A stretch of 64,000 nucleotides of DNA from Acidobacteriota bacterium (GTDB lineage Bacteria; Acidobacteriota; UBA6911; RPQK01; DATIPO01): assembly GCA_035471785.1 (NCBI GenBank), contig DATIPQ010000077.1:1-64000 (forward strand), written 5' to 3'. A program made the position numbers and the translations under genes. Shown here one piece after another: positions 33,941-43,091 of this stretch. The first letter of the stretch is position 1. Each line of letters opens with the position of its first letter. Below the pieces are notes generated by a model. The model searched no databases. It saw only the letters and a list, made by a program, of their open reading frames with translations, and was not told the DNA's origin.

Positions 33941-36103
33941 CTACATGTAGTCGGGGGCGGGGATGCCCAGCAGCTTGAGGCCGTTGGAGAGGGTTTGGCG
34001 GGTGGCCGCCACCAGGGCCAGGCGCGAGTCGCGGCGGGCCTCCTCGGCTTTGAGCACGGGACAGTCGCGATAGAAGTCGTTGAAGCTCTTGGCCAGCTTA
34101 TAGAGATAGGTGGCGACGTAGAGCGGCTTGTACTCGCGGGCCGCCCGTTCCACCTCGCTGGAGAGGTTGGAGATGGCCTCCAGCAGGTTGACCTCCGATT
34201 CCTCCACCGAGGTTTCGCCATAGCGGGGACGGGGAATTTGGCCGGACCCGGCCTTCTCCAAAATGCGGCAGCAACGCGCATGGGCGTATTGCAGGTAGGG
34301 CGCCGTCTGGCCCTCGAAGCTGAGCGCCGATTCGAAGTCGAAGTTGATCTGCTTGTTGTTGTCGACCGAGAGCATGCCGTATTTCATGGCTCCCAGGGCC
34401 ACTGCCAGGGCGACTTCATCCCGCTGACGCCGGTCTAGGTCGGGCAGTTCGGCGAACTGCTCCTCGCTGCGCTTTTTGTCGACATTTTCACGGGCCTTCA
34501 GATAGGCCTCCTGAAAGAAGTCGTCGTAGAAAACCACCTCGCCCGCCCGGCTCGACATTTTGCCCGAGGGCAGACGCACGATCTCGTAGGCCAGATGAAA
34601 GCACTGCCGGGCCTGCTCGAATCCCCACAATTCCAGGACTTTGAAGATCTGCTGGAAGTAGAGCGACTGGCCTACGTCCACCACGTAGACCGAGCGGTCG
34701 ACCTTGTGCTTTTCGAACTTCAGCTTGGCCAGCGCCAGGTCCTTGGTGGAGTAGAGCGAGGTGTTGTCGGAGCGCAGGATGACCAGCGTGCGGTAGGTCG
34801 GCTTATCCAGTCCCAGTTGCTTGTCGATCTCGACCAGGACGGGTCCGTTGGGGCGCTGATCGGTGGCGATTCCGCGAGCCACGATCTCATCCACGATTTC
34901 CTTGCCCGACTCTTCCACATCGCTCTCGTAGAACCATTCCTCGAAGTGGACGTCCAGTTGGCCGTAGATGCGTTCGAAATCGTCCAGGCTCCATTGGCGG
35001 GTCTTCTTCCATAACGCCACCAGCTCCGGGTCGCGTTGCTCCCAGCGATGAAAGAGCTGGCGCAACTCGCGGGCATAGCCCCAGGCTTCCCGGTCGAGAC
35101 CGATCTCGCGCCACTCCCTGACCAGGGCCTCGAGAGCGAGGTGGCGGGCTTCGTCGTTCTCAGGCGAGGACTGCTCCAGCAGTTCTTGCAGCCATTCTCC
35201 GCACTCCTGGTGAATCCGCCATATCCAGTCGGCCAGCGGACGGTGGGCGATCTCGTTGAACTCTATCTTCTGACGCAGAAAGAAGTGCCTCAGCAGCGTC
35301 ATGAGGTCGTGACGGGCCGCGGCATCGGCCTGAGCCAAGGCCTCTTCCAGGCGGTCGAAAAAGCGTCCGGCCAACTGTCGGCGCACCTCGGCGCCTGCCG
35401 GCTCTTCCTGCAACACGCGTCCCAGGAAGGCCAAGACCTGGTCGCGGTAGGCATTGGCGTCTCCTAGCAGCGTGTCGGCCTGGGCGTAGACATCGCCCAG
35501 CCAACGACCTCTTTCTTTATCCGGCTCATTCCCCTGGTGAAAGCGCAAATAGCACCACAGGCACTTGATGACATGCAGGCCGATGTCTCCCAGGTAGTTG
35601 GCCTTGATGGTGTCGAATCCGGCAAAGTCGAGGATGGCGGCCAGCGAATCGCCCAGACACACGTTGCGCAGATGACCCACGTGGAAGGCCTTGTGGGTGT
35701 TGGGCTGGGAGTATTCGATCATGACCCTCTCGCCCTTGGCCTCCCCGCGCCCGTAGGCCTCTTCCTCTTGCAGCACCGAATCCACCAGTTGATCCGCTAC
35801 CTGGCCCACATCGAAGAAGATGTTCACGTATCCCTTGACGGCCTCGACTTTGGCGAACTCGCCGCTCGATTCAAGGCTTTGGGCCAAGGCCTCGGCGATT
35901 TCCTGGGCCCGTGCTCCCACCTGAACGTCGCGGCCGGCCTTTTTCTCGGCTGCGGCCAGTGGAAAGCAGGGGGCGGCGAACCCCCACATGCCCGAAAAAG
36001 GGATCTTGTTGAGGGGTATGTTGGCAGGAGCCGGAATGGACAGCTCCTCCAGGGCCTGGCGAACCCGTTGGATGATTTGATCCTGCCGCAAAGCGGTCGT
36101 CAT
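33941..36103 (-). CDS. argS: Arginyl-tRNA synthetase
   Basis: Class I synthetase that charges tRNA-Arg. The 720-residue sequence has an N-terminal additional domain (about 1-110, VGARAQEIAEAL). The HIGH-type site reads HVGH in NTHKAFHVGHLRN, and the KMSKS-type loop is KMSSR. The C-terminal DALR domain ends in the usual tail (LKLLGIPAPDYM). It is about 130 residues longer than typical ArgS because of a helical insertion near 190-320. It heads a leftward run with the CoA-transferase. A flavoprotein gene is divergent. Confidence 0.93.
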   Translation of the reverse strand: MTTALRQDQIIQRVRQALEELSIPAPANIPLNKIPFSGMWGFAAPCFPLAAAEKKAGRDVQVGARAQEIAEALAQSLESSGEFAKVEAVKGYVNIFFDVGQVADQLVDSVLQEEEAYGRGEAKGERVMIEYSQPNTHKAFHVGHLRNVCLGDSLAAILDFAGFDTIKANYLGDIGLHVIKCLWCYLRFHQGNEPDKERGRWLGDVYAQADTLLGDANAYRDQVLAFLGRVLQEEPAGAEVRRQLAGRFFDRLEEALAQADAAARHDLMTLLRHFFLRQKIEFNEIAHRPLADWIWRIHQECGEWLQELLEQSSPENDEARHLALEALVREWREIGLDREAWGYARELRQLFHRWEQRDPELVALWKKTRQWSLDDFERIYGQLDVHFEEWFYESDVEESGKEIVDEIVARGIATDQRPNGPVLVEIDKQLGLDKPTYRTLVILRSDNTSLYSTKDLALAKLKFEKHKVDRSVYVVDVGQSLYFQQIFKVLELWGFEQARQCFHLAYEIVRLPSGKMSSRAGEVVFYDDFFQEAYLKARENVDKKRSEEQFAELPDLDRRQRDEVALAVALGAMKYGMLSVDNNKQINFDFESALSFEGQTAPYLQYAHARCCRILEKAGSGQIPRPRYGETSVEESEVNLLEAISNLSSEVERAAREYKPLYVATYLYKLAKSFNDFYRDCPVLKAEEARRDSRLALVAATRQTLSNGLKLLGIPAPDYM

Positions 36104-36300
36104 AGCATGGTCCTCTTCACTGAGCGCGGCCTAGCTTACACAATCGCCTCACGCCAACTCAAACGGCGCAAAGCCGTTGCCGGCCTGCTTGACTTCCCTC
36201 CGGGGGTCCCTCACACTGTACGCCGAATGATCGACCGAGCGACATGAATCCTGGGGCGCGGCCCGAGCAACGACCCTCTCAGACAGCGGAAGCCGATTTC

Positions 36301-37674
36301 ATGAACGACCTTCATCCCGGACACTTCGTATGCATTTTCGGCGGAGCCGTAGCCGGTTCGGAAGCCGCCCACCGATTGGCCCAGCGGGGCATCTATTCAG
36401 CGGTGTTCGATCAGGATGCTCTGCCCTACGGCAAAATCGAGCACGGACTGCCCAAGTGGCACATCAAGCTGCGCGACAAGGAAGAAAGTCAGATCGACGA
36501 GAAGATCGACGACCCACACGTCTTCTATGTGCCCCGCTGCAAGCTGGGCACCGATATCGATTTCCAGACCGTCCAAGACATGGGATTTACGGCCATCTTG
36601 CTGGCCACAGGCGCCTGGCGGGACCGGCCCCTGCCGGTAGAAGGCGTGGACCACTATGAAAACAAAGGCTTCTACTACCAGAATGCCTTCGTGGGCTGGT
36701 TCAACCAGTACCACTCTCCAGACTACCAAGGCCCTCAGATGCAAGTCGAGGACGGCGCCATCGTGGTAGGAGGCGGACTGGCCTCGCTGGACGTCATCAA
36801 GATCCTCATGCTGGAGACCACCTTGAGGGCCATGAAGGAACGGGGACTGGAGACCAATCTCTTCGATCTCGAAAAGAAAGGCATCCCCAAGGTTCTGGAG
36901 AGTTTGGGGGTTTCCTGGGGCGAGTTGGGTCTGAAAGGCTCCACCCTCTATTACCGGCGCCGCACCCTCGACATGCCGCTCAACGAGATCTCCACCGACC
37001 TGCCCCCCGACCGCCAGGAAAGAATGAAGCTGGTGCGCGAGAAGTTGATGAACAACTTCCAGAGCAAGTACCTCTTCGACTTCGAGCCTTGCCACGTCCC
37101 CGTTGGCCTGCTGAGGCGGGGAGACCGCCTGGCGGGCCTGCGCTTTCAGCGCACCCAGGTGGATGAGAACGGCAAAGCCAGGCCCATCGAAGGCACCGAG
37201 TACGATGTTTCCTCGCCGTTGGTCATCTCTTCTATCGGCAGCCTTCCGGAGCCCATCCCCGGCCTGCCCATGAAGTGGAACCTGCTGCAGGTGGAAGACG
37301 AAGAAACCGGCAAGCTGGAAGGCTTTGACAACGTCTTCGCCCTGGGCAACGCCGTCACAGGACGCGGCAACATCAGGGCCTCGCTGGTTCATGGACGCCA
37401 GGTAGCCGACCATGTCATGGACGATTTCCTGGCTTGGAGCGAAGACGACTACCGCAAACTGCTGGAGTCTGCCGCCGGCAAGGCCGGACAGAGGGCCGAC
37501 AAGATCGCCGACGAGCTTTCCGGCAAGTGCCTCAAGACCCCTTCCCATCTGGCCCGGATTGTGGACCGAATCAAGCGCCTGCAGCAGCGTCAGAGCTACG
37601 ACAACAACTACGCTCAATGGGCCCGCAAGAATGCCTACAAGCGCCTGGAAGACCAGATCGGATACCGAGGTTGA
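36301..37674 (+). CDS. FAD/NAD(P)-dependent oxidoreductase (adrenodoxin-reductase-like)
   Basis: A 457-residue flavoprotein. The FAD-binding motif is CIFGGAVAGSEAAHRL and the NAD(P)-binding motif is VVGGGLASLDV. The C-terminal half contains FALGNAVTGRGNIRASLVHGR, where the flavin contact closes. The fold is like adrenodoxin reductase and the glutamate synthase small subunit, enzymes that pass electrons from NAD(P)H. Two ATGs are possible: 36244 and 36301. The latter has GGAAG upstream and fits homolog length. A ferredoxin-domain protein elsewhere in the window might be its partner, but nothing shows this directly. Confidence 0.82.
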   Translation: MNDLHPGHFVCIFGGAVAGSEAAHRLAQRGIYSAVFDQDALPYGKIEHGLPKWHIKLRDKEESQIDEKIDDPHVFYVPRCKLGTDIDFQTVQDMGFTAILLATGAWRDRPLPVEGVDHYENKGFYYQNAFVGWFNQYHSPDYQGPQMQVEDGAIVVGGGLASLDVIKILMLETTLRAMKERGLETNLFDLEKKGIPKVLESLGVSWGELGLKGSTLYYRRRTLDMPLNEISTDLPPDRQERMKLVREKLMNNFQSKYLFDFEPCHVPVGLLRRGDRLAGLRFQRTQVDENGKARPIEGTEYDVSSPLVISSIGSLPEPIPGLPMKWNLLQVEDEETGKLEGFDNVFALGNAVTGRGNIRASLVHGRQVADHVMDDFLAWSEDDYRKLLESAAGKAGQRADKIADELSGKCLKTPSHLARIVDRIKRLQQRQSYDNNYAQWARKNAYKRLEDQIGYRG

Positions 37675-37693
37675 ACGGATATTCGGGGGATTC

Positions 37694-38431
37694 TCAATAG
37701 AGCCGGTCGCGGATGGCGAAAGCCCGCACCGGGAAAGAGCCCTGGTCGAAGACCTTGACGGGCGGCGAGAAAAAGCGGAACCCTGACCGGGGCAGTTGAG
37801 AAAGTCCCTTCAAGTTCTTCACCACCGGAATCCCGGCGCCCATCAGCACCGTCAGGGCGGGACGCCGCTGATGGCGGTCGTCGTCCACATCGGGCCAGTC
37901 GATGCCCACCAAGGCCGCCCCCTGATTGCGCAAGGCCTCCACCACCATGGGATTCAGGTAGGGATGACAGTAGAAGTACTCAGGCCTCCCCCAATTGCGG
38001 CTCCAGCCGCTGCGGATGAGGACGGCTTTGCCCTCCAGATCGCGCGCTTCCACGATCTTCTTGAGGCGGGTTTGGCCCGGGGCTTGAGACCAGTCGATCA
38101 GCTCTCCGGGAAGGTCGGCCAACTTTTGCAGGGGCACTTCGGAGAGGTCGTCCCCGTACTTGAAACGGCAGAAAGGCACGTCGATGGCGGTGGCTCCCCG
38201 GGTGACCATGTCGATGCGGCCGCGATGCAGCATGGTGTCTTCGCTGAGGAAGAGATGCGACTCCCGGTGGGAAGTGTAGTCGCCGACCCGCACAGGAGGC
38301 AGTCCTGGACCGTTGGAGAGCCCGTCCCGAACGTCATGGCTGAGATCGAGAAAACGGATGTGAGGCGGCAGCGCAGCCCCTCCCGCTCCCGCGGCTGAAG
38401 GCCGGCCCTGACGGTCGAGGGTGGAATTCAT
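37694..38431 (-). CDS. Cyclase-family protein with eroded metal motif
   Basis: A 245-residue protein of the cyclase/kynurenine formamidase fold (IRFLDLSHDVRDGLSNGPG at the start, KAVLIRSGWSRNWGRPEYF in the middle). Active members carry HxGTHxDxPxH, which binds the metal. Here the segment runs R78-G-A-T-A82-I-D84-V-P86-F-C88: the three His positions are Arg, Ala and Cys, while Asp and Pro remain. It probably lacks the usual hydrolase activity or binds metal differently. ATG 38431 is chosen because GGGAG lies upstream. It is convergent with the flavoprotein gene. Confidence 0.8.
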   Translation of the reverse strand: MNSTLDRQGRPSAAGAGGAALPPHIRFLDLSHDVRDGLSNGPGLPPVRVGDYTSHRESHLFLSEDTMLHRGRIDMVTRGATAIDVPFCRFKYGDDLSEVPLQKLADLPGELIDWSQAPGQTRLKKIVEARDLEGKAVLIRSGWSRNWGRPEYFYCHPYLNPMVVEALRNQGAALVGIDWPDVDDDRHQRRPALTVLMGAGIPVVKNLKGLSQLPRSGFRFFSPPVKVFDQGSFPVRAFAIRDRLY

Positions 38432-38503
38432 CGAATTGATCTCCCTTCCGGCCACGGGATACAATGCCGACTGCAATCAGTCCTGTTCTTCAAGGAGTTT
38501 CCC

Positions 38504-39301
38504 ATGTCGCCTTGGCCCTCCCTTCTCGTGGCCCTTTTCCTGCTTGCTGGCCCGTTCCAGGCTCAGGACACCCCCGACGAATCCGCCCAAAGGCTGAAAG
38601 CAGCCGAGAGGCTGATGGAAGTCACCCAAATGGGCGAGAGCATGCAGGAGTGGATCGACATGGAACTGCAGGACCAGTTGGCCGCCTCTCCAGAGATCAG
38701 GGCCTTTGAAGACATCCTGCAAGAATTCTTCCATAAGCATCTGACTTGGGAAGAACTGCAGCAACCCATGACCCAAGCCTACGCCGAGGCCTTCACCCGG
38801 CAGGAGCTTGAAGATCTGATCGCCTTTTACCAGACGCCGACGGGCCGCAAGTCCATCACCATCCTGCCCCAGATCTACCGCCGCAGTTCACGCGCCGTGC
38901 AGGAAATCATGCAGGAGCACCAAGCCGAACTGGTGGAGGCGATTCAGCAAAGAGCCGAGGAGATGGAGTCGGGGAGCCAGGCACCTCCTGCCCAAAGACA
39001 GTCCAGGCAAGGATCTGCACGCATTACGTTGGCTCTGCGCGATGCCGAAGTGGTGGAGATCAACGGCGAGGAGCTGACCGTGCTCGACAGGAGGGGCGAA
39101 GAGGAGGTTTTCGCCCTGACCGAAGACAGCAGCTTCCACGACGACAACGGCTTCCCGGTGGACGACCTTTTGCGCGACAACGAGGGTCAATGGGAGGAAG
39201 GGAAGCTGCAGGAGTTTCTTCCGGCGGGGAGCAAGATCCACATCCAGTACTTCCTGCGGCAAGACCGCAAGATATTGAGCCTGGTTGAAAAGATCCCCTG
39301 A
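38504..39301 (+). CDS. Exported DUF2059 domain protein
   Basis: A 265-residue protein with a signal peptide (about 1-20, ending FQAQ). The helical DUF2059 domain follows, recognisable by FTRQELEDLIAFYQTPTGRKSI at about 110-130. A second beta-rich domain (about 175-265) has EVVEINGEELTVLDRRGEEEVFAL and is not part of the standard family. Function is unknown. A clean AAGGAG precedes the ATG. Confidence 0.8.
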   Translation: MSPWPSLLVALFLLAGPFQAQDTPDESAQRLKAAERLMEVTQMGESMQEWIDMELQDQLAASPEIRAFEDILQEFFHKHLTWEELQQPMTQAYAEAFTRQELEDLIAFYQTPTGRKSITILPQIYRRSSRAVQEIMQEHQAELVEAIQQRAEEMESGSQAPPAQRQSRQGSARITLALRDAEVVEINGEELTVLDRRGEEEVFALTEDSSFHDDNGFPVDDLLRDNEGQWEEGKLQEFLPAGSKIHIQYFLRQDRKILSLVEKIP

Positions 39302-39310
39302 CCCGCCGGG

Positions 39311-40054
39311 TTACTGGATGGGACGGATCTTAATGTCGCGGAACCATACCTTGTTGCCGTGATCCTGCAGGACGATGTGTCCCCTGCCGGCTCGCCCGTA
39401 GCCGTCCATGTCCTTAAACTTGCTGGCCTCGACCCGTTGCTCCCAGTCCTCGCTCCACAGCTCGTACTCGACGATCTTCACGCCGTTGAGCCAATGCTCG
39501 ACGTGAGGACCCTCGACCAGGATGCGCACCTGATTCCACTCCCCCACCGGGCGCGTGACGTCGGAAGAGGGAGCGTGAAGGGCGTAGTTCGATCCGGCCG
39601 AGGTGAGGGGACTGCGTCCGTCGGCATGGCCTTCATTGTCCAGAACCTGCATTTCCGGGCCCGTCTGCCAAGACCAATCCTGCCCGCCGTCGACATGGAA
39701 GAAGATGCCTGAATTGCCCCCCGGCGAGATCTTCCACTGCAGGCGCAGCTCGAAGTTCTTGAATTCGTCCTCGGTCATGATGTCGCCGCGGTCCTGCTTT
39801 CCGGGTACGTAGGCCATGGCGCCGTCCTGGATCTCCCAGGCCTCGGGCACCTTTTCGCCGCCATACCCTCTCCATCCGTCAAAGGTGCGGCCATCGAAAA
39901 GCAGCCGCCAGCCTTGAGCCCTCTCTTCCTCGCTGAGGGTATTGACTTCACTCTCCGGCTGTGCCGTCAGCACCGCCGCCCACACGAGCGCGCCCAGGGC
40001 TCCCAGGCCAAGGCCAAGGAGCAGCAACCTCGATTTGGATTTCGATCTCGACAT
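39311..40054 (-). CDS. Membrane-anchored DUF1080 (3-keto-disaccharide hydrolase-like) protein
   Basis: A 247-residue protein with an N-terminal basic patch and a hydrophobic anchor (about 8-30). A DUF1080 domain follows, a concanavalin-like beta sandwich seen in LFDGRTFDGWRGYGG, NFELRLQWKISPGGNSGIFFHV and GHIVLQDHGNKVWFRDIKIRP. Members of this family include 3-keto-glycoside hydrolases, so an extracellular sugar or glycoside role is possible. It is the last gene of a tight leftward six-gene run that starts at the GH13 gene, 28 bp downstream of the R2lox gene. Confidence 0.85.
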   Translation of the reverse strand: MSRSKSKSRLLLLGLGLGALGALVWAAVLTAQPESEVNTLSEEERAQGWRLLFDGRTFDGWRGYGGEKVPEAWEIQDGAMAYVPGKQDRGDIMTEDEFKNFELRLQWKISPGGNSGIFFHVDGGQDWSWQTGPEMQVLDNEGHADGRSPLTSAGSNYALHAPSSDVTRPVGEWNQVRILVEGPHVEHWLNGVKIVEYELWSEDWEQRVEASKFKDMDGYGRAGRGHIVLQDHGNKVWFRDIKIRPIQ

Positions 40055-40082
40055 CTTCTCAACACCTTTCTTGGCCTTCTCC

Positions 40083-40976
40083 TCAATCCTCTGCGCCTTG
40101 CCGGAAGACTTCCTCCGGAGGGAGCCCGCGGGCCTGGTCTATGCGGTGGATGCGGGCTTGGAACTGTCCTGAAGCATAGTCGAGAAACTCGTCCAGATCC
40201 AGTTGGAAGGGCGGCTCCCGGTAGGCGGCGAAAACTTCCTCCACGATGCCCAGCGCGAAAGGGAGCAGTTCGCTCATCTCATCTTGGATGATCTCCCACA
40301 CCGGATCGCCGTGCTCGGCCACCAAACGGGAGAGGAGGAAAACGCCATAGGCCAGATGACGCGACTCGTCTCGTTTGACCAAGCGGATGGCTTGCTGCAT
40401 CGCGGGCAGGACGCCTCTGCGGGAAAGGGCCGAGTGATAGGCATGATATCCCGTCTCAGCCACCACGCCTTCCACCACCAGGTTGTAGGTCACCGAAGCG
40501 CGGGCCTGGGCCTGAGGCGACGGATCCTCCAGCAGGCGGTTGAGTGCCTGGGGGAGGCGTTGCTGGAAGAGCTCTCGATAGCTCTCTCCCTGGAAGCCTG
40601 AAAGATCCTGCCGTGGCCGGGCTACTTCTTCCATAAAGCGCTGGAAGACCTCGACGTGCTTGGCCTCCTCGAAAAGGAAGGAGGTCAGGTAGATCTCTTC
40701 CTCCAGGCGACCCTCCCGCGCCAGGGTGAGGAGAAGGGGCAGCAGGTCGAGCGTGACCGACTCCTCTCCCGCCAGGAAGAGGGAGGAGAGGCGCAGCAAC
40801 ACGTCCTGCTCGTCTGCGTTGAGCTGCGTCCAGTCGCGCCGATCGCGCTCAAAGTCGATTTCCTGAGGATTCCACACGCCCAGGCGCTTGGCCTTATGCC
40901 ACAAGCGGATGGGAAAACAGTCGTGGTCGAGTCCAGTCGCGCGGCCGATCTGGTAGCTGCGGGTAGCTGCCTCCAT
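40083..40976 (-). CDS. R2lox-type Mn/Fe oxidase (R2-like ligand-binding oxidase)
   Basis: A 297-residue ferritin-like protein. The metal ligands are E71, E104 with H107 (EEAKH), E169, and E204 with H207 (DESRH). The pair V74 and Y164 matches the Val-Tyr positions that form the ether cross-link in Mycobacterium R2lox. These proteins bind a long-chain fatty acid near a Mn/Fe site and perform an unknown two-electron oxidation. They are not ribonucleotide reductase subunits: no R1 partner is present. The neighbour 18 bp upstream encodes an SCP2 lipid-binding protein, which agrees with a lipid substrate. Confidence 0.85.
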   Translation of the reverse strand: MEAATRSYQIGRATGLDHDCFPIRLWHKAKRLGVWNPQEIDFERDRRDWTQLNADEQDVLLRLSSLFLAGEESVTLDLLPLLLTLAREGRLEEEIYLTSFLFEEAKHVEVFQRFMEEVARPRQDLSGFQGESYRELFQQRLPQALNRLLEDPSPQAQARASVTYNLVVEGVVAETGYHAYHSALSRRGVLPAMQQAIRLVKRDESRHLAYGVFLLSRLVAEHGDPVWEIIQDEMSELLPFALGIVEEVFAAYREPPFQLDLDEFLDYASGQFQARIHRIDQARGLPPEEVFRQGAED

Positions 40977-40994
40977 GCACTCCTCCTAAGAAGC

Positions 40995-41399
40995 TCAACG
41001 GGTGTCGATATCGCGGGCCGCCATTACCATTTCCCTAGCTGCCTTGGCGTAGGGCAAAAGCTCGGCGGTCTTTCCTTTGCGCAGTTGCAGCCGTCCCTGC
41101 AGAACTGCGAACATGGGATCAAGGGCGCCGCCGAAGAGGCTTTTCCAAGTCTCTTGAGAGGCGGCGATGACGAAGTCGGCCTCCTCCAAGTCACTGGGGC
41201 GGGCGGCTCGGGCCTCGATGCACCGGCCTTGACGCAAATCGGCATAGACGGCAGGCGACTGGCTTCCCTCCCCGCCGTCCTGCACCATGACCAATGCGCC
41301 CACCCAGTCCTGGGCAGCCTTGGCATAGGCCTCGCTTCGATTGATCCGAACCTTCCATTGCTCGGCCCAAGCGTCGCTGAAAACATCGATTGACATCAT
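40995..41399 (-). CDS. SCP2 sterol/lipid-binding domain protein
   Basis: A 134-residue soluble protein made of one SCP2-type domain. It begins VFSDAWAEQWKVRINRSEAY and continues with AVYADLRQGRCIEARAA and the FVIAASQETWKSLFGGALDPMFAVLQGRLQL core that forms the hydrophobic tunnel. SCP2 domains carry lipids. It starts nine bases after the histidine kinase stop and lies 18 bp upstream of the R2lox gene, so it may deliver substrate to R2lox or remove product. Confidence 0.85.
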   Translation of the reverse strand: MMSIDVFSDAWAEQWKVRINRSEAYAKAAQDWVGALVMVQDGGEGSQSPAVYADLRQGRCIEARAARPSDLEEADFVIAASQETWKSLFGGALDPMFAVLQGRLQLRKGKTAELLPYAKAAREMVMAARDIDTR

Positions 41400-41408
41400 C
41401 GGCTCTCC

Positions 41409-43067
41409 TCAGTTGGCGGGTAGAAACAGTTGCAAGGTGGTCCCTTTACCCTCTTCGCTGGCGGCGCTGATCGTCCCTTTATGCAGGCGCATGATCTTGC
41501 GGCAAATGGCCAGGCCCAGCCCGGTTCCGTTGGCCTTGGTGGTGAAAAAAGGCCTGAAAAGCTTGCCCAACAGCTCTTTGGGGATGCCCGTCCCGCGGTC
41601 GATGACCCGCACCCATGCGCCGCCTTCCGGGTCGGCTTCAGCTTCGACGGTGACGGTCCCGCCCTCGGGCATGGCCTCGCAAGCATTGTAAAGAAGATTC
41701 CACAGCACGTCCTCGAAAAGCACGATGTCGACAGAGGCGGGAACGGGCCGGGGCGCCTTAAGGCCGATCTTGACGCCGCTGAAGGCCTCTTGCCCGGAGG
41801 CCGATTCGACGACGTGCTCGAGCAATTCCCGCAGGTCGATTTGCTGGGGCTGAGGCTGCCAGGGCTTGGCGAACATGAGCAATCGCTTGACGGTGTTGTC
41901 GAGCAGACCGATGCGGTCGGCAAGTTCGCCGAAGATCTCGTCGTAGGGAGGCGCTACCGCATTGTTGTCCTTGAGGATCTGAATGACCCCCGACACGGCC
42001 GCCAGCGGATTCTTGATTTCGTGAGCCACCGAGGCCGCCATTTCGCCCAGCGAGGCCAGATTCTGAGCCTGCATGAGTTCTTCCTGCAGTGCCTTTTCCT
42101 GGGTCAGGTCGCGAATGACCCCGACGAAGATGCGGTCTTGTTGCAGGACCAGTTCGCTGACTCCCAGGTGCATTGGAAACTCGCCGCCGCCTTTGCGCCG
42201 GCCGACGACCTCCCGTCCAACGCCGATGATGTGGGCCTCTCCGGTCTCCAGGTAGTCACGTATGTAACTGTCGTGGCGCTCGGCGTCCTCTTCAGGCATG
42301 AGCTTTGCCACGTTTTGGCCCAGCAGTTCTCGGCGGCGGTAGTCGAAAATGCGCAACACCGAGTTGTTGACGGCTTGAATGATCCCCTGCGAGTCGATGG
42401 TGATGATGCCGTCGATGACGTTCTCGACGATGGCCCGGTTGCGCTCTTCGCTGGCCTCCAGAAACTTCTCGGCCTCAAGGCGCTCGATAGCCGAAGAGAG
42501 GATATTGGCCACCGACTGCAGAAAACGGACGTCGGCCTTGGTGAATCGCCGCAGACCGGGACTGTGAGCCCCCAGCACGCCCCAGGGATCCTCGCGGCAG
42601 CGAATGAGCACGCTGACGCCGCTGAGGACGCCGTGCTCTTGCAGCAGGCGGGCGGGCTTGAAGCGCTCCTCGCTGCCGGAATCTTCCACGATTACCGGCG
42701 ATGCCGACAAGAGAGTGTAACCAGCCTGGGAATCGGCCTCGGCACTGACCAGGGCCTGACCCACCTGCCCGTCCTTCCATCCCACTCCCGCTTGCAGCAA
42801 GAGGGTCTTACGGTCGGAGCGCAATTGCAGTATCTTGCTGAACTCGACCCGCAGGGCCTCGCTTACCGATTGTGCGGCGGCCTCCATCAGGTCCTGCAGA
42901 TCTCCACCTTCCAAGGCCCGCAGTCCCAGATCGGCCACGGCCGCCTGCTGGTCAAGGCGGTGGAGAAGCTCCTCTTCGGCAGGCAGATCATCCAAGGCTT
43001 GCTCCGAGCGGCCGGCCCCCGCCGGCTCTACCTCAAAGTTTTCCCGAGACTTCTTGCGTCTGGTCAT
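41409..43067 (-). CDS. GAF-PAS sensor histidine kinase
   Basis: A 552-residue soluble (no obvious membrane helix) kinase. A GAF domain lies at about 55-200 (EFSKILQLRSD, VSVLIRCREDPWGVLGAHSPG) and a PAS domain at about 205-325 (ENVIDGIITIDSQGIIQAVN). The phosphoacceptor His349 stands in VAHEIKNPLAAVSG. The ATPase domain ends in TTKANGTGLGLAICRKIM. It resembles NtrB-type kinases. No response regulator gene is adjacent, so its partner is elsewhere. It is third in the six-gene run. Confidence 0.9.
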   Translation of the reverse strand: MTRRKKSRENFEVEPAGAGRSEQALDDLPAEEELLHRLDQQAAVADLGLRALEGGDLQDLMEAAAQSVSEALRVEFSKILQLRSDRKTLLLQAGVGWKDGQVGQALVSAEADSQAGYTLLSASPVIVEDSGSEERFKPARLLQEHGVLSGVSVLIRCREDPWGVLGAHSPGLRRFTKADVRFLQSVANILSSAIERLEAEKFLEASEERNRAIVENVIDGIITIDSQGIIQAVNNSVLRIFDYRRRELLGQNVAKLMPEEDAERHDSYIRDYLETGEAHIIGVGREVVGRRKGGGEFPMHLGVSELVLQQDRIFVGVIRDLTQEKALQEELMQAQNLASLGEMAASVAHEIKNPLAAVSGVIQILKDNNAVAPPYDEIFGELADRIGLLDNTVKRLLMFAKPWQPQPQQIDLRELLEHVVESASGQEAFSGVKIGLKAPRPVPASVDIVLFEDVLWNLLYNACEAMPEGGTVTVEAEADPEGGAWVRVIDRGTGIPKELLGKLFRPFFTTKANGTGLGLAICRKIMRLHKGTISAASEEGKGTTLQLFLPAN

Positions 43068-43091
43068 TTGCCGTCCCGCGCTCGTGCGCCG

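Noticed and set aside
40083-40976. Ribonucleotide reductase small subunit
   Set aside because: The Val-Tyr pair and ligand spacing fit R2lox, and no R1 gene is in the window.
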